DNA of 64,000 nt, taken from positions 4,066,571-4,130,570 of the forward strand of contig JAWNGF010000003.1 of assembly GCA_037039685.1 (NCBI GenBank), written 5' to 3'. This document shows positions 25,646 through 36,873 of this stretch, one piece after another. How positions within the stretch are numbered: position 1 is the first letter of the stretch; every line of letters starts with the position of its first letter. The translations under genes and the position numbers were made by a program. The stretch is from Ceratobasidium sp. AG-K (Eukaryota > Basidiomycota > Agaricomycetes > Cantharellales > Ceratobasidiaceae). Under the pieces are notes generated by a model. That model saw only the letters and a program-made list of their open reading frames with translations. It ran no database searches and had not been told where the DNA came from.

Positions 25646-25879
25646 CGTTGACGAAGGGCGGGTATCTGCTCAGCTTAGGTCCCCAGCACAGGTTGGAGTA
25701 ATAGTTTTCAAAGCCCACACTGTTAGTTTTTCGGTGGAGGTTGAGGTAAGGAAGTAGTGGGTACTTCAATTGAACCCCATAGCAGGGTACATATAATACT
25801 CAGAGGAATGAGATGAGCGCCGCAGCAGAGTACATCAGGGGCGGTTCAGATAACGACTCGTGTTGCGTGATGAGCGTTT

Positions 25880-25995
25880 GTGCAATGCAAGCTATGCAGA
25901 TTTTCTCCCTCAAGACAAACGCCGGAATGTGGTCTTGCTCGAAGTGGTACATTGAGGCGCACCCACATCGGGAAAATGGTAACGTGTAGGTTGGC
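25880..25995 (-). promoter_or_regulatory. Duplicated upstream block of copy 3 (matches copy 6)
   Basis: This block, 240-350 bases upstream of the copy 3 start, resembles 39665-39775 upstream of copy 6: both contain a stretch reading like CAAGA-A-ACGCCGG-ATGTGG followed by TCGAAGTGGTAC. Similarity outside the coding region suggests the tandem duplication unit included 5' regulatory DNA. Regulatory function is inference. Confidence 0.45.
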
Positions 25996-25999
25996 GTTA

Positions 26000-26509
26000 C
26001 ACTACAGCGCTTTGCAATCTAGCTTACCAGACCCTGAGTGAGGCGCTAAAATGCGCAAAAAGTATTCGGTTGACTATAAGCTCAATTTTCGACTACTGTA
26101 TGTGTGCGGCCTATGGTATGTTCGGGATTGCGCTGGCGATACAGAGGGTATGGACTCGCTGCTTACGCAATGTAATTTGCTTTGCATCACCAATTCAATC
26201 CCAAAGATACCATAAACCACGTCACCAAAATCCTCTGACGCTAATGAGCGCCGGTTTGCTCATACGTGCTCGCTTGGGTAAAGGAGCACTCAGGAGCACC
26301 CGAGTGGTTGTGCAATTGGTGCTCCTATACCCAAGCGAGCACGCACAAGCAAATTGGCGCTCACGAGCCCAAAAGAGCACTGACGGATTTGCTTGAGGGC
26401 TGTACACATACAGTAGTCGAAAATTGAGCTTGTAGTCAACCGAATACTTTTTGCGCATTTCAGCGCCTCACTCCGGGTCTGTTAAGCTAGATTGCAAAGC
26501 GCCGCACAG
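26000..26509. mobile_element. Fold-back MITE with long terminal inverted repeats
   Basis: About 510 bases with terminal inverted repeats of roughly 113 bases (left 26000-26112, right about 26398-26509), including the shared GCGCTTTGCAATCTAGCTTA and the AAAGTATTCGGTTGACTA-like segments. A second inverted pair lies inside (about 26242-26300 and 26315-26370), so nearly the whole element can fold on itself. TA dinucleotides flank both ends (25998-25999 and 26510-26511), consistent with a Tc1/mariner-type target duplication. It has no transposase and is non-autonomous. Confidence 0.85.
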
Positions 26510-27540
26510 TAATTATTACCTTTGACTTCCAAACAGGAGCGGACGCACTTCCTTTCCTACCGCAGTATCCGTCGAGAGGGGCCAGGGTCCCATAATAAGT
26601 AGCAATTTCTCGCAGCCAGTCCTCTTTATCCGCGATATGACCCCAACAGTGGTCACTGGTTTATACATTATCATGAACGGGACAAAGCATGATGGATATA
26701 CTATACATTTTGGGCTAGGCCAAGGAAACACCCCTGAGCTGATATGACACCCAGTGGAAAGTATAGATTAGAATTGTTGGAAGAATAACATAGTAGACTA
26801 ATAAACTCAAGAGGTGCCATGGGCTGTAAATTATCAACAGCGTTCGCGGTGGTAAACGCGAGACATAAAGCTAAGCTAAGTGGAGTTTGAGGGATAGCTA
26901 AACTGTGAATTGAAGTTAATACCCCCCCCCCGAGTGAGCGTGTCTTGTGCACCGATTGGTGATGGCCGTGGTTGTATGCGTAGATATATGCGCCGTTGTC
27001 AATGAATTAGGAGTCCGATGGGTGAAGTCGCAGGAACGTGAGAAACTCGTGGCTCGGTTGGCCCATGTTAACTTATGTCGGAAAGCGGAGTGATGTGTGG
27101 GCCTCAGATACTCGGCGAGGGGATCACGTTTCAAACGAGTCGCGTGCCGTGAGACGCACCCCTCCCCATGCCAAGGAATCGTGTTTACGAAGCTCCGCGG
27201 TTTGCAAATCAAAAAACTAATGGAACTAACCTCAGTGCACTGACCTCGGGTGAACCTAATCAATTTCGTGCAGCTGACAATCTCGCGTTGAAAGCCTCCA
27301 TGCCGTATCGACGGAAGGAATGCGCGAGGCGTGCCAATAGTGTGTGGAGTCGGGTAGGTAATCATCTGGCGGAGGAGATATTGTACGGATCACGGAATTT
27401 TGCACGGAGATTCTCTACGAGAAATTACACCCTAGTACTCTGCGGTTGACCACATGATCACTTGAGTCTCAAGTCGGTTCAGCATGCTTCGGGGATTTAA
27501 ATAAATCATTAGCATAAGTAGGGGTTGCAGTCCTAGTCCG
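26510..27540. other. Intergenic region between MITE and copy 4
   Basis: No supported gene. A 149-residue minus-strand open frame (27365-26916) is rich in Thr, His and Arg, has no family pattern and no splice partner; I treat it as chance. A run of ten C occurs near 26922-26931. Confidence 0.3.
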
Positions 27541-30500
27541 TCATGCATGCTCACTAGGAGGCTTGCGTTGTACCAGCACCAAGGTTGTGGTTCCCCAGTT
27601 GTTTTTCTGAAAGATACGACGCACAACCGTAACCTTCCTACTCTGGCTGCCTGTTTGCGTTTCAAATGCTGACCCCTGTTCCACACCATCCAGCTCGAGG
27701 GGGTCGGTTGACCAAAATACCTTCAGAAACCCCACGTCAAGCACTTCTCCGTCGTCAAGATTGAATGGCAGTGGCGTCCCGCCGTCCTGATCATCTCCAA
27801 TAATAAAGCTTCCGAGGGAGCCTAGGTCGGGATCCTCCCTGCCACTGGCACCGGTATGTCCGAATTGGCTAACTAATGACATCTGACTCAGCTGGGGACA
27901 TACGGAAGAAAAGGAACAAGGCTCACCAATGCAAAATGTCGTCGTGTCGAAGTAGAACATCCGCACATATAATGGTCTATCCACGCCGCTTTTGAGTCGG
28001 ATCCCATACAAGTCCTTTTCGTGTACGTCGAACTCCACTGCACCTGTGCGATCAATGTTCAGGTTGAGTCGCTTGTCCTCTGGTATCTGGCATCGGCGCG
28101 TATCCGAATAGACGCCATCAGCACCCCTAGATCTCTCCGCAATCTTAAACATCTCCATCTCGACTGCATTGGAGGCGTAATCTGGGTTATTCTGGCCAAG
28201 GTACCAGTGCCACCGCGCAGCGGCGAACAGGACGTTCTCCACATCGACTTGGCGCGCAGCTACACGTCGAACGAGAGCGGCAGCGCCGTACTTCTGGATT
28301 GTGGGGTTGCGCAAGCGAAATTCTACCTCTGGCCCTGCCATGGTGCCGCTGGAGGGAATTGTCGCGGAACTGAGGGAAGGCTCTGTTGGCTCGAAGATAT
28401 TCACAATCATGTCCGCACTGTCTTGAACGGGATGCACGACATAATTGAACTCGTGAGTTATCCTACTACAGGACTCGGTGGTTTGGCTTCCAGCCTCGGA
28501 GAAAATCACTTGCTTTGCCTCGGGAGAGAACCACACTTTGAGCTCACTCCCCGGCCCAGACTCGAGTAGCCGCGCGTATAGTTTCATCCTCCCTCCTTCG
28601 TATGGAGTTCCGGATCTGCATTGTTCCCAAAATGTGTCGTCCTTTTCCCGGGGGTTTAACCCAGTCCTAGATACCCCGGGCGGGCCAGCGATAACCGTCC
28701 CTATTGGTTCTTCATGTCCCAGAGTAGGACGTGTACGCAGCTCCCACACCGACTGATTGCTCACACCAGATGCCATTCCAGCTTGAAGGGTCAGAGTCGC
28801 CTTGGAATCCGGGTCGTAGATAACGGGGATATATGCTGTCTTTTGCATTGGCAGGTGCCCGTTGAACAAGATTCGGCTTTTATTGCGATTTGCAAAAGTA
28901 CTCGCCACCAGGGTTTCGTTTTGAAAATTCGACTGCCATGATAGAAATCGTCATAACTCCTCAGAGAAGTTATTTTGATGAATGCCATTAGGCTATTTAG
29001 AATCGCGCTCTCGCTGCGTACAAAATGGTATAGCCCACATGTCGAAATTCGGAGTACTAAGAAAACCGCTCCCCAACTGTATTTCGACGTTTGCGTGACA
29101 TTCAGAGAGAGTAAGAGTCTGAAAGTCTCCAGAAGTACTCAATAGCCGTGTATGAATCGATACGCAAAAAGAACGGACCAATTTGGTGATGGTTAGGTGG
29201 GGATTCGGGTACCCTCAATCCGCTGCAGTAGGTATCTTCAGTTCATTACTAAAAACAGCTTATATCGTATTTACGATGGTACAAAATGTATTCGATATAC
29301 TCAAATAGTCATGTTGAAAACTATTCAGAGCCCTAGTCTTCTCGTGAAGTAAACATGTGTTGGGTGGCAGGAGCCGATGTTTTTTCGAACTTCAATATCG
29401 CGTACTTAGTGGGTATCATTTGGTTCAGGATTTTATTCCGGTTCGAATGAGCTACTTTCTGTATCACCCCATTCTGTTTGCATGCAGATATATTAATTTC
29501 TCTGAAAAGCCGGTTCAGAGACCATCAACATGATCCGCGGATCGGCGGCTTGGCGTCAGGGTCTGGGTTGGGCTCTCACCTCGGTGGTCAAAGAATCGGT
29601 TAGACTGCCCTTGTGTTACACCAAAGTAAGGCAAATTATAATAAAAACGAGTTCTAATTTAGTGCATAATGTGTCTTGTATGCTTATATACTATCATGGA
29701 ACGATATTTGCATGTCCACCATGCTGGTTCTGAGGCGAAGCCAGTACTGCTTTTGAGCTTTGGCCTGAGCTTCGTGAAGGCAATAGGGCGTGTACGTCCA
29801 CCCCTCGCGTTAGAGGGATGCATTATATGTAGTTATGCATTCAATACAATCGGTTTCTGCTAGTCATTCGAAGTGGTCTCCCCCGGCGGATTCAGGGGGC
29901 CCGAATCCCCACCTAGCCATCACCAAATTGGTCCGTTCTTTTTGCGTATCGATTCACACACGGCTATTGAGTACTTCTGGAGACTTTCAGACTCTTACTC
30001 TCTCTGAATGTCACGCAAACGTCGAAATACAGTTGGGGAGCGGTTTTCTTAGTACTCCGAATTTCGACATGTGGGCTATACCATTTTGTGCGCAGCGAGG
30101 GCGCGATTCGAATGAGCTATGATTGACTCTCTATAAGTCATATCCTGGGCCGCTATAGTGTATTTTCTGGGTGGTGTCCAAAGTTTGAAAAAGTTGGACC
30201 CTGGTGGCGAGTACTTTTGCAAATCGCAGTAAATGCGCCATAGCAGTGTGGCGTTTGTCTGTCAAACAAATAAGCGAGACTGCTCCCTCGAACCGAGCGT
30301 ATACTCACTGAGGCAAATGAGGTAATCCTACGATGAGGTTGTGGTAAGTTACATTATCCACCCCTTGCGCCCGTATCGCCTTCAAAAGGGCGGTTGTAAA
30401 CTTCCCACGACCGCTTTCTTCCCACGCGTATTCGTTGGAGCCGCATGCCGCGAGATGGACATGAGACATCTGATGCGTGCAGAACGGGGAGCTGATGCTG

Positions 30501-31430
30501 CGTATGGTGCTAGTGGTAGCTGGGACAGGCGCACGAATGTCATCGTCAATATCAACTGGGATATCTAACTTGACATTCGCGCAACGTGCTCGTCTGTCGC
30601 CCACAGGTATTGAAACTCGGCTGCCAGAAGCTGAATGACAGGAATCAAAAATCACGGTCTCCTAGTTCGTTAGGCAAATCGTCATGTATGTTTTAGATAC
30701 TCACAATATTGTCACCCTTGGCTGTGGATAGCTCGTTCAACAACGTCCCTATTGTTTTGTCAGGTATGCAGTTCGCCTTCCCCCCGTCATAGTCTTCGTA
30801 GTAGTCGTATGGGAATATGACTTGGACCTTGGTAGTAGCTCTACAACATTCTCTCCCAGTCTCTGATGTGTATGCAATACCACCGTGTCCAGCAAAATAG
30901 ATTAAAATAGGAGAACCGCGCTGAATTTGGGGGTTGTTCTGTAGCTTTCGGAATGCCTGGATTATGTTCTCTCGAGTCGCCTCAGAGTTACGCAGATTGA
31001 TAATATGAGAAGGTGGTGTGCCGAGGTCCGTGATGAGAAAGTCCGATATTTTGTCAGCATCGTAAGTGGCCCCAGCAAGGTGAGGTTGGTGTAGGTAATT
31101 GTCAATCCCAATAACAAGTGCGTAGCAGGTTGAGGCTGTACTACTTCACGCGCTGTCTGTTTACTGGTAACCAATATACGGAGGCTGAACATCCACTCAC
31201 TTTTCAGTTGCAACTAACCTTGGCGTTATTTCAGTGTCGGCCGGAGGTAGTTCACCCCCCCTGTGGGAAGTTATAGACGCACGCCCAAATGGAAGGAAGA
31301 GTAGAATGTACCGATATGCGAACATACTCCCTAGAGCCGAGACTATCTCATGCAAGCAGTAGGCGAAGAAAGTCACCAGTGTACCACAACAGAAAAGATA
31401 CGTAGTATGTGAAGTTCGATGGAGGTTCAT
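27541..31430 (-). pseudogene. Caspase-like protein, copy 4, split by a transposon
   Basis: Front part: 31430-31201 (two hydrophobic stretches, TYLFCCGTLVTFFAY and MFAYRYILLFLPF), 31140-30705 (FAGHGG), 30658-30309 (VIFDSCHSASGS) and the start of the tail exon at 30258 (QTPHCYGA). Back part: the rest of the tail exon from about 28880, then, after an intron ending near 27877, the last exon to the TGA at 27541. A 1347-base element (28883-30229) interrupts the tail exon inside the codons between CYGA and KSRILF. Outside the insertion I see no frame shift or stop, so the damage appears recent. A normal full-length product is not expected unless the element is removed from the RNA; a truncated, membrane-anchored caspase domain without tail could still be made. 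Confidence 0.85.
28883..30229. mobile_element. Non-autonomous fold-back transposon inside caspase copy 4
   Basis: Inverted arms of about 340 bases (left 28883 to about 29222, right about 29880-30229) flank a roughly 650-base AT-rich core. The outer 30 bases of each arm match (TGCGATTTGCAAAAGTACTC at the left, its complement at the right), a short diverged stretch follows, then some 220 bases are nearly identical between arms. TA duplications flank the element (28881-28882 and 30230-30231). Removing it with one TA aligns without gap to the same place in copy 5 and keeps the frame, which fixes the borders. No transposase is encoded. Tc1/mariner-type by TSD; superfamily not otherwise proven. Confidence 0.88.
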
Positions 31431-32512
31431 TGCTCTACGATAGGGAGGTGAACACGCGGTAGCTTGGGCCGCAGATAGATAGTAGAGTTGCGAGGTCTCC
31501 CTAGACCTCGACGGGGACGCTTATATACCCCGGTAGGAAGTTCCCAGCATCTATGATACGCAATTGTTAGTAAGTGCGAGTACATTCCACCAAATGAAAT
31601 CTACACGTGCTGGTAGGTGCCGACCGCCTTGACAGCTGACTTTCACCCCAATCGTGGTAGGTTGATCGTGGTCGTTTCACTCGACGTTGTCGGCGTTCCC
31701 AACACGTGCAGACAATCCGACAAGCTCTGCTTTTCAAGTCCGTATACGTACTACAATTATATGAGGCTATTGGTTCTAAAGAGCAAATAGCCAAGGGATT
31801 CGAGATCTTAGCCAGCCAATCATTTAATAGAAGCTGGCCCACGACTTAATTGACAATCTGTTCCTATGAGTGCCGACTATGTTACAATTTTGAACCCGGT
31901 GGAAACGAGGAGTACACCCCAGCACATCGTGATTGGCATGGATTTGCGGCGATCACTGAGCACGGCCAGCCTGGTTGGCCCCATGATCTGCTCTATCGAT
32001 AGATTACATAGAAGTATGTACATGACCGCATGGCCTCGAGGGATCTTGCCATTTTGGGGCCACGCTCTTGGTTTAGGGTTGTTTCACCCTGGACCTCAGG
32101 AGAACCGGTCTAGAAGCTACGGAGGCCCGAACTTCAGCCCGGAGAGCTCCAGAGGCCTTCGAGGTCCCGAGGCGGCCCCCCGATCATGGATGACTCTCCG
32201 GGATCTCCGGGACCCTCCGAGCCTCTTGGTGGAAGGTCCCGCCTCCCGATAGATTCGTAGCGCTAGGAGCCCTGGGGAAGCATGTGCTCGTCGTGGTGCA
32301 AGCTCAACGTGTGGCCAGATCCCACAGAGGCAGGGCTATGGTAGGATAAATTTATGCGCTGTCTCGCAACCGAGCGCCAGAAGTAGGTACGCCTATTTGA
32401 CTAGCTTAGCCCTCCTCGTTCACATCAGCGGTAATTAGTTGACTCAAACTATGGCAATATACTTTATATTCACATTCAACCCTGGTACCTTAAGCCCATT
32501 CATCGAGGCCCG
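31431..32512. other. Upstream region of copy 4, including a GC-rich patch
   Basis: 31485-31540 is a core promoter (separate entry). From about 32090 to 32260 the DNA is GC-rich with repeated CCGGGA/GAGG words, unlike the surrounding AT-rich sequence; the plus-strand open frame there (31866-32252) has repeat-like composition and no family pattern. I take it as a repeat remnant. Confidence 0.35.
31485..31540 (-). promoter_or_regulatory. Core promoter of copy 4 (matches copy 6)
   Basis: A TATATA element at 31522-31527 lies about 95 bases upstream of the copy 4 start. The surrounding bases (GCGAGGT-CTC before it, GGTAGGAAG after it) match the block around 39487-39545 upstream of copy 6. Conservation in non-coding DNA of paralogues supports promoter function. 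Confidence 0.6.
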
Positions 32513-34999
32513 TTATGATGCATCTTCGCGAACAGGATTTCGCTGTACCAACACCAAGGTTGTGGTGCCCCAAACAGTTTCCCGTTGCAAAGGCTGCACT
32601 GTCCCCACATGTCTACCGCCTTCCATTTCAAATGCCGAACCTTGCTCGACGTTACCCAGCTCGAGAGGGTTGGTTGACCAAAATACCTTCAGAAACCCTA
32701 CATCAAGCACTTCCCCGGCATAGAGTCTGAACGGAAGTGGCGTCCCTCCATCTGCGTCATCTCCAATAATAAACTCGCCGAGGGGCCTCAAGTCGGGATC
32801 CTCTCTTCCATTGGCACCGGTATGTCCAAATTGGTGCACTGGTGACAACTCAGTTCGCTCATGCATTGACAGAAAAAGCGAGTTACACTCACCAATGGAA
32901 AATGTTGTCGTGTCAAAATAGAACATCCGTACATATAGATATCTATCCACTTCACTCCTCAGTCGAATCCCATACAAGTCCTTCTCGTGCGTGTAGAAGT
33001 CCACTACATCCGCTTGGTCCTTGTTCAGGTTGACCCAATCTTCACTTGGTACTGGCCGCCGTTGCGTGTCTGAATATTCTCCATCGACCCACGATTTCTC
33101 TCCGATCTTGAAGATTTCCATTGTGACCAGGTTACGAGGGCATTCAGGGTTCGTCTGGTTCAGGTACCAGTGCCATTTGGCAGCAGCAAACAGGATCATC
33201 TCGACATCATCTCTGCGTGCGGGCCTGCGTTGGCGCAGAGTGGCAACACCATACCTCTCAGCGGTGGGGTTGCATAGGCGAAACTCTACCTCTGAGTCCG
33301 CGTTGAGTCCGTCAGGGGGGCTAGTAGTGGATTCAAAAGAGTAGCCTGTCGGCCTGTAGATTCCCACAACCATATCCGCGCCGTCCTGAACGGGATACGG
33401 GACGTACGTGAACTCGGGGGCTTCCATATTCGTGGCTTCTAGACCTCCACCTTGGGGCTCTGGGGCAACCAGCTTTTTTGCCTCGGGAGAAAACCACACT
33501 TTGAGCTGGGCCCTTGGTCCGGATTCAAGTAATCGTGCGTATAACTTGATTTTCCCTCCTTTGAAGGGGGCAGACTCGCATATCCCTCGAAATGCATCGC
33601 CCTTCTCCTTCCATATGCTCAACTTGGTTTCCGAAGCTCCAGGAAAATTAACCATGGCTGTGCCTACGATCCCCTCGTTGCCTAGTGTGGGGGACGTACG
33701 CAACTCCCACACTGACTTGTGGGCCACACCCGATGAAACGCCAGCATGAAGAGTCAGGGTAACGTTCTTGGGATCTGGATCACAGCTAACAGGAATGTAT
33801 GCGACTTGTTGTGGTGATACACGGCCATTGAATAAGATTCGGCTTTTATGTGCGCCATAGCAGTGGGGCGTTTGTCTGGCAAGTAAGTTAGCAGGAATAG
33901 TTGTTCGATTTGAGCAAATACTTACTGTGTCAAACGAGGTAATCCCTGAATGAGATTGTGATAAGTGACTTTATCAACCCCTTTATCCCGTATAGCCCCC
34001 AAAAGGGCAGCGGTAAACTCCCCACGACCGCTTCTTTCCCACGCGTACTCAGTGGAACTGCATGCTGCCAGGTGGATGTGTGAATTCTGGTGAGTACAGA
34101 ACGGGGATTCGGTGTGGCGTGAGGTGCTGCCAACAGACACAACTTTTCCAATGGTATTGTCATCGATATCCGCCGGGATCCCTGGGCTGGGGTCGGCGCT
34201 GCGTGCACACCAATCGCTGGGTGCTCCTAAAGACCAGCTGCCAGACGCTGAATGACACGAATCGAAAATCACAGTCTGTAGGTCCATTAGGCAGTGTGCT
34301 CAACAAAAACTCTGGCACTTACAATGTTATCCCCCTTGGTTGCAGCGAGCTCGTTCAGCAAATATGCAATGGTCTTGTCCGGTATGCAGTTGACCTTGAC
34401 TCCGTTGCACATCTCGTCATAATCGTATGGGAATATGACTTGGATCTTGCTGGCCCCTTTATGCCGTGCTTTCCACTCCTCTGACGCATCCGTCACCCCG
34501 CCATGTCCTGCAAAGTAAATCAGAATCGGGTCGCCAGGCTTAATCCTGTCGTCGCTCTGAAGCACCTGGATGGCCCGGATGATTTCGGCTCGAGTGGCTT
34601 GGTCGTTGCGTAGATCTGTTATATGCGAAGGTGGCGTGCCGAGGTCGTTGATAAGAAACTCTGAGATTTTGTTTGCATCAAGCACCGCACCAGCAAGGTG
34701 GCGCAACTTGAGGTAACAGTCGATCCCGATGATAAGTGCGAATAGTGTGGGCATGCTGTTCTTTGAATTGCGGTGAGACGCATCGATTGGGCTTTTGGGA
34801 AGTCAGCTTGCACGCTTGAGCAGAAGGAGGGGGTAGCATACGGCTTAGAGTATGTAAAGAACCACACTAAAAAGGTGAGGATTTGCATGAGGAAATAAAG
34901 TTGTCGACGTAGGAGGTCGTTTGGAAGGGCGAAACGGAAAGAGTGCATAGTCCACAAAGCGGGAGCCGTAGCTTTTACAATTAGCTCTACGGTTGTCAA
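32513..34999 (-). CDS. Caspase-like (peptidase C14) protein, copy 5, membrane-anchored
   Basis: Five exons: 34999-34842, 34755-34323, 34275-33926, 33875-32893 and 32838-32513, all in phase, 749 residues. Exon 1 carries a hydrophobic anchor (YFLMQILTFLVWFF). The caspase domain has IYFAGHGG and QTVIFDSCHSASGS; the strand after the Cys reads HIHLAACSS rather than the usual CGS. The shared tail is complete to WGTTTLVLVQR. Part of exon 2 and its following intron (34287-34679) is almost identical to copy 6, although the flanking exons are clearly diverged, so this stretch looks converted. The Met at 34999 is the first in frame; a second at 34948 would also keep the anchor. Confidence 0.85.
34287..34679. 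repeat. Near-identical 393-base tract shared with copy 6 (38632-39024)
   Basis: By eye I count three differences over 393 bases, with equal length and including the whole intron. It covers the FAGHGG exon. Both ends stop abruptly at diverged sequence. Gene conversion or unequal exchange is the simplest explanation. Confidence 0.85.
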
Positions 35000-36873
35000 T
35001 GATTCCTACTTCACAGGGCAATCCAGCTCAAAGATAGGGGCGGGAGAAAGTCCACAGTACTTGTTAGCGCTCGCAACGATGGCCATGTGCTGCGGCGGCG
35101 GCACGCGGTTCTCTTGAAGTGGTAGGGGCTTGGTCATTGGTAATACACTATTGGACATCTCCTGAACACCGAACAATCAAGAGATTGGCACGCACGGCCC
35201 CGAACACGAACTGGGGAAGGTCGTCCCTGACGCCCAAGCACATGATCTTGAATCTGATTGATGAGAAGCTTCTGGAAGCGCCGGTTCCTCGCTTTCCACA
35301 TCGAATTACAATACAGTTTAGTTACTTGCGTAGCCACCCCATGACACAGATGATCTATCCTTGCTTGTTTGGAATTTACGCTACATAATGCGGGCTAAAG
35401 GAAAGAAATGTGCTACGAGGACCATTCACGCACCCTGTGTGGCAGTGATTAGCCGATGAGGTCCACAAGACGGACGAGTTCTTATTGGCGCTGCAAGCAA
35501 GCCCCACTTTGCCTCTCGGTGCGCTCGAGCGAGGAGACCCGATGAAGATCAGCAGCGACTCTGAATTCATTCCCACTCATGGGATGCTTCATTGCGCCCA
35601 TTTCGCCTTGGCGTTGGACATCCCCCAGAATCCCATACTCCGGGTTGGTCGAGATGCGGTGAATCCATGGTCTTGTAATACTGTTGTAACAGACCTCCCG
35701 GCCCCTCCGGTTATCTAACAAGATGGGTGGTATGTACAGTTTCTCACATTCACAGGTGAGCCGATGAGGTACCTGTAAGCTACTGTTCAAGGACCTCAGC
35801 CATGTACTAGCAAATACAGTTGACTTCAAAATTGTGTTCTCCCGTATCGTGTAACACAAAGGCGCTCACACATGGCCAAATTCATCAGCTACCATCTTGT
35901 ATGTAAAGAGGCTGCATATGAATATCCGTAACTGTATGTTGTATATGTAAAGCTGAGACAACCAATTGCTCTCATTTATATACCGGTAACTTGGATTCAT
36001 GAACGCTTCGTGGTTTCATGATCCGATTTGAGCGCCCATTTCAGAAATAGGAGTGATTGCTGCGCGACTGGCAGCAGGAAACTTGGTCCTATTCACAGCT
36101 AAAAACAGAGCTGGGACTGAAGTCACCAGATTGGGCATCAAAGGTCGCTTCCATCGTCTCTTCCCCTGTGACGTTGTGTTTGACATCTTTCAAGGAACCA
36201 AGCTCGACAAAAAGCACTAGAGCTTCTAGCACTACAAATATATGCGAACAGAAAGTGCCTCTTTAACCCATTGGGAGGGACCTGGAGACCCCAGAGAGCC
36301 ATTACCAGGGGCTGCACCGGGCCGTCCAAGACCTGGAGCGCTCCGAAGCGGACTCAGAAAAAGGTCCGGGTAACGCCGGCGGGCCCACGGAGCGCAGACC
36401 GGTCTCCCTGATGAAGACTCATTTCAATGGATTTTGTCCATCAACTACCCAATATTAGTATAACCGCGGCTTGTGAGGCCATGTCCCGACACCACTGAGC
36501 CCTCAGCAAAAACCGGAAATCCTGCGGAGCGCTCCGGAGCCAGGGCTTCGCTCAGAAGCGCCGCGTAGGCTCCAGAGAATATTGAAGTTTTGCTGACGCC
36601 CTGCGAATAAGCGCGTGAAATATACCTCAAGGTTTTTGGTAGCACGATAAGTGGCTGAGTTTCACGCAAACAATCGCCACAAAATGGGCGACAGCTATAG
36701 TGGGACTCTGGCAGCTACCTGCAATCAAGTATATTGAAGTGTATGTCCTCACATCGCCAAATCTGGGTTATACACTACACTGCACCCAAGCAACTACTCT
36801 TTGGGATATCTCTGTCTAGGCCTGATTGGATAAATAGAGTTATTCGTCGATGAACGGGCATATTTTTATTATA
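35000..36873. other. Gene-poor region between copies 5 and 6
   Basis: About 1.9 kb without a supported gene. It contains a GC-rich patch (about 36275-36410) with words such as GGGCCGTCC and GCTCCG, and another near 36515-36565, which resemble repeat debris. Short open frames (for example 35859-35482 minus) show no family features. It should include the copy 5 promoter. Confidence 0.3.

Noticed and set aside
26916..27365. 149-codon minus-strand open frame
   Set aside because: Skewed Thr/His/Arg composition, no domain pattern and no splice partner.
28021..28569. 182-codon plus-strand open frame inside caspase copy 4
   Set aside because: Exactly antisense to the conserved tail; the minus strand carries the family motifs.
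29530..29863. Open frames in the core of the transposon at 28883-30229
   Set aside because: Too short and without any transposase catalytic pattern.
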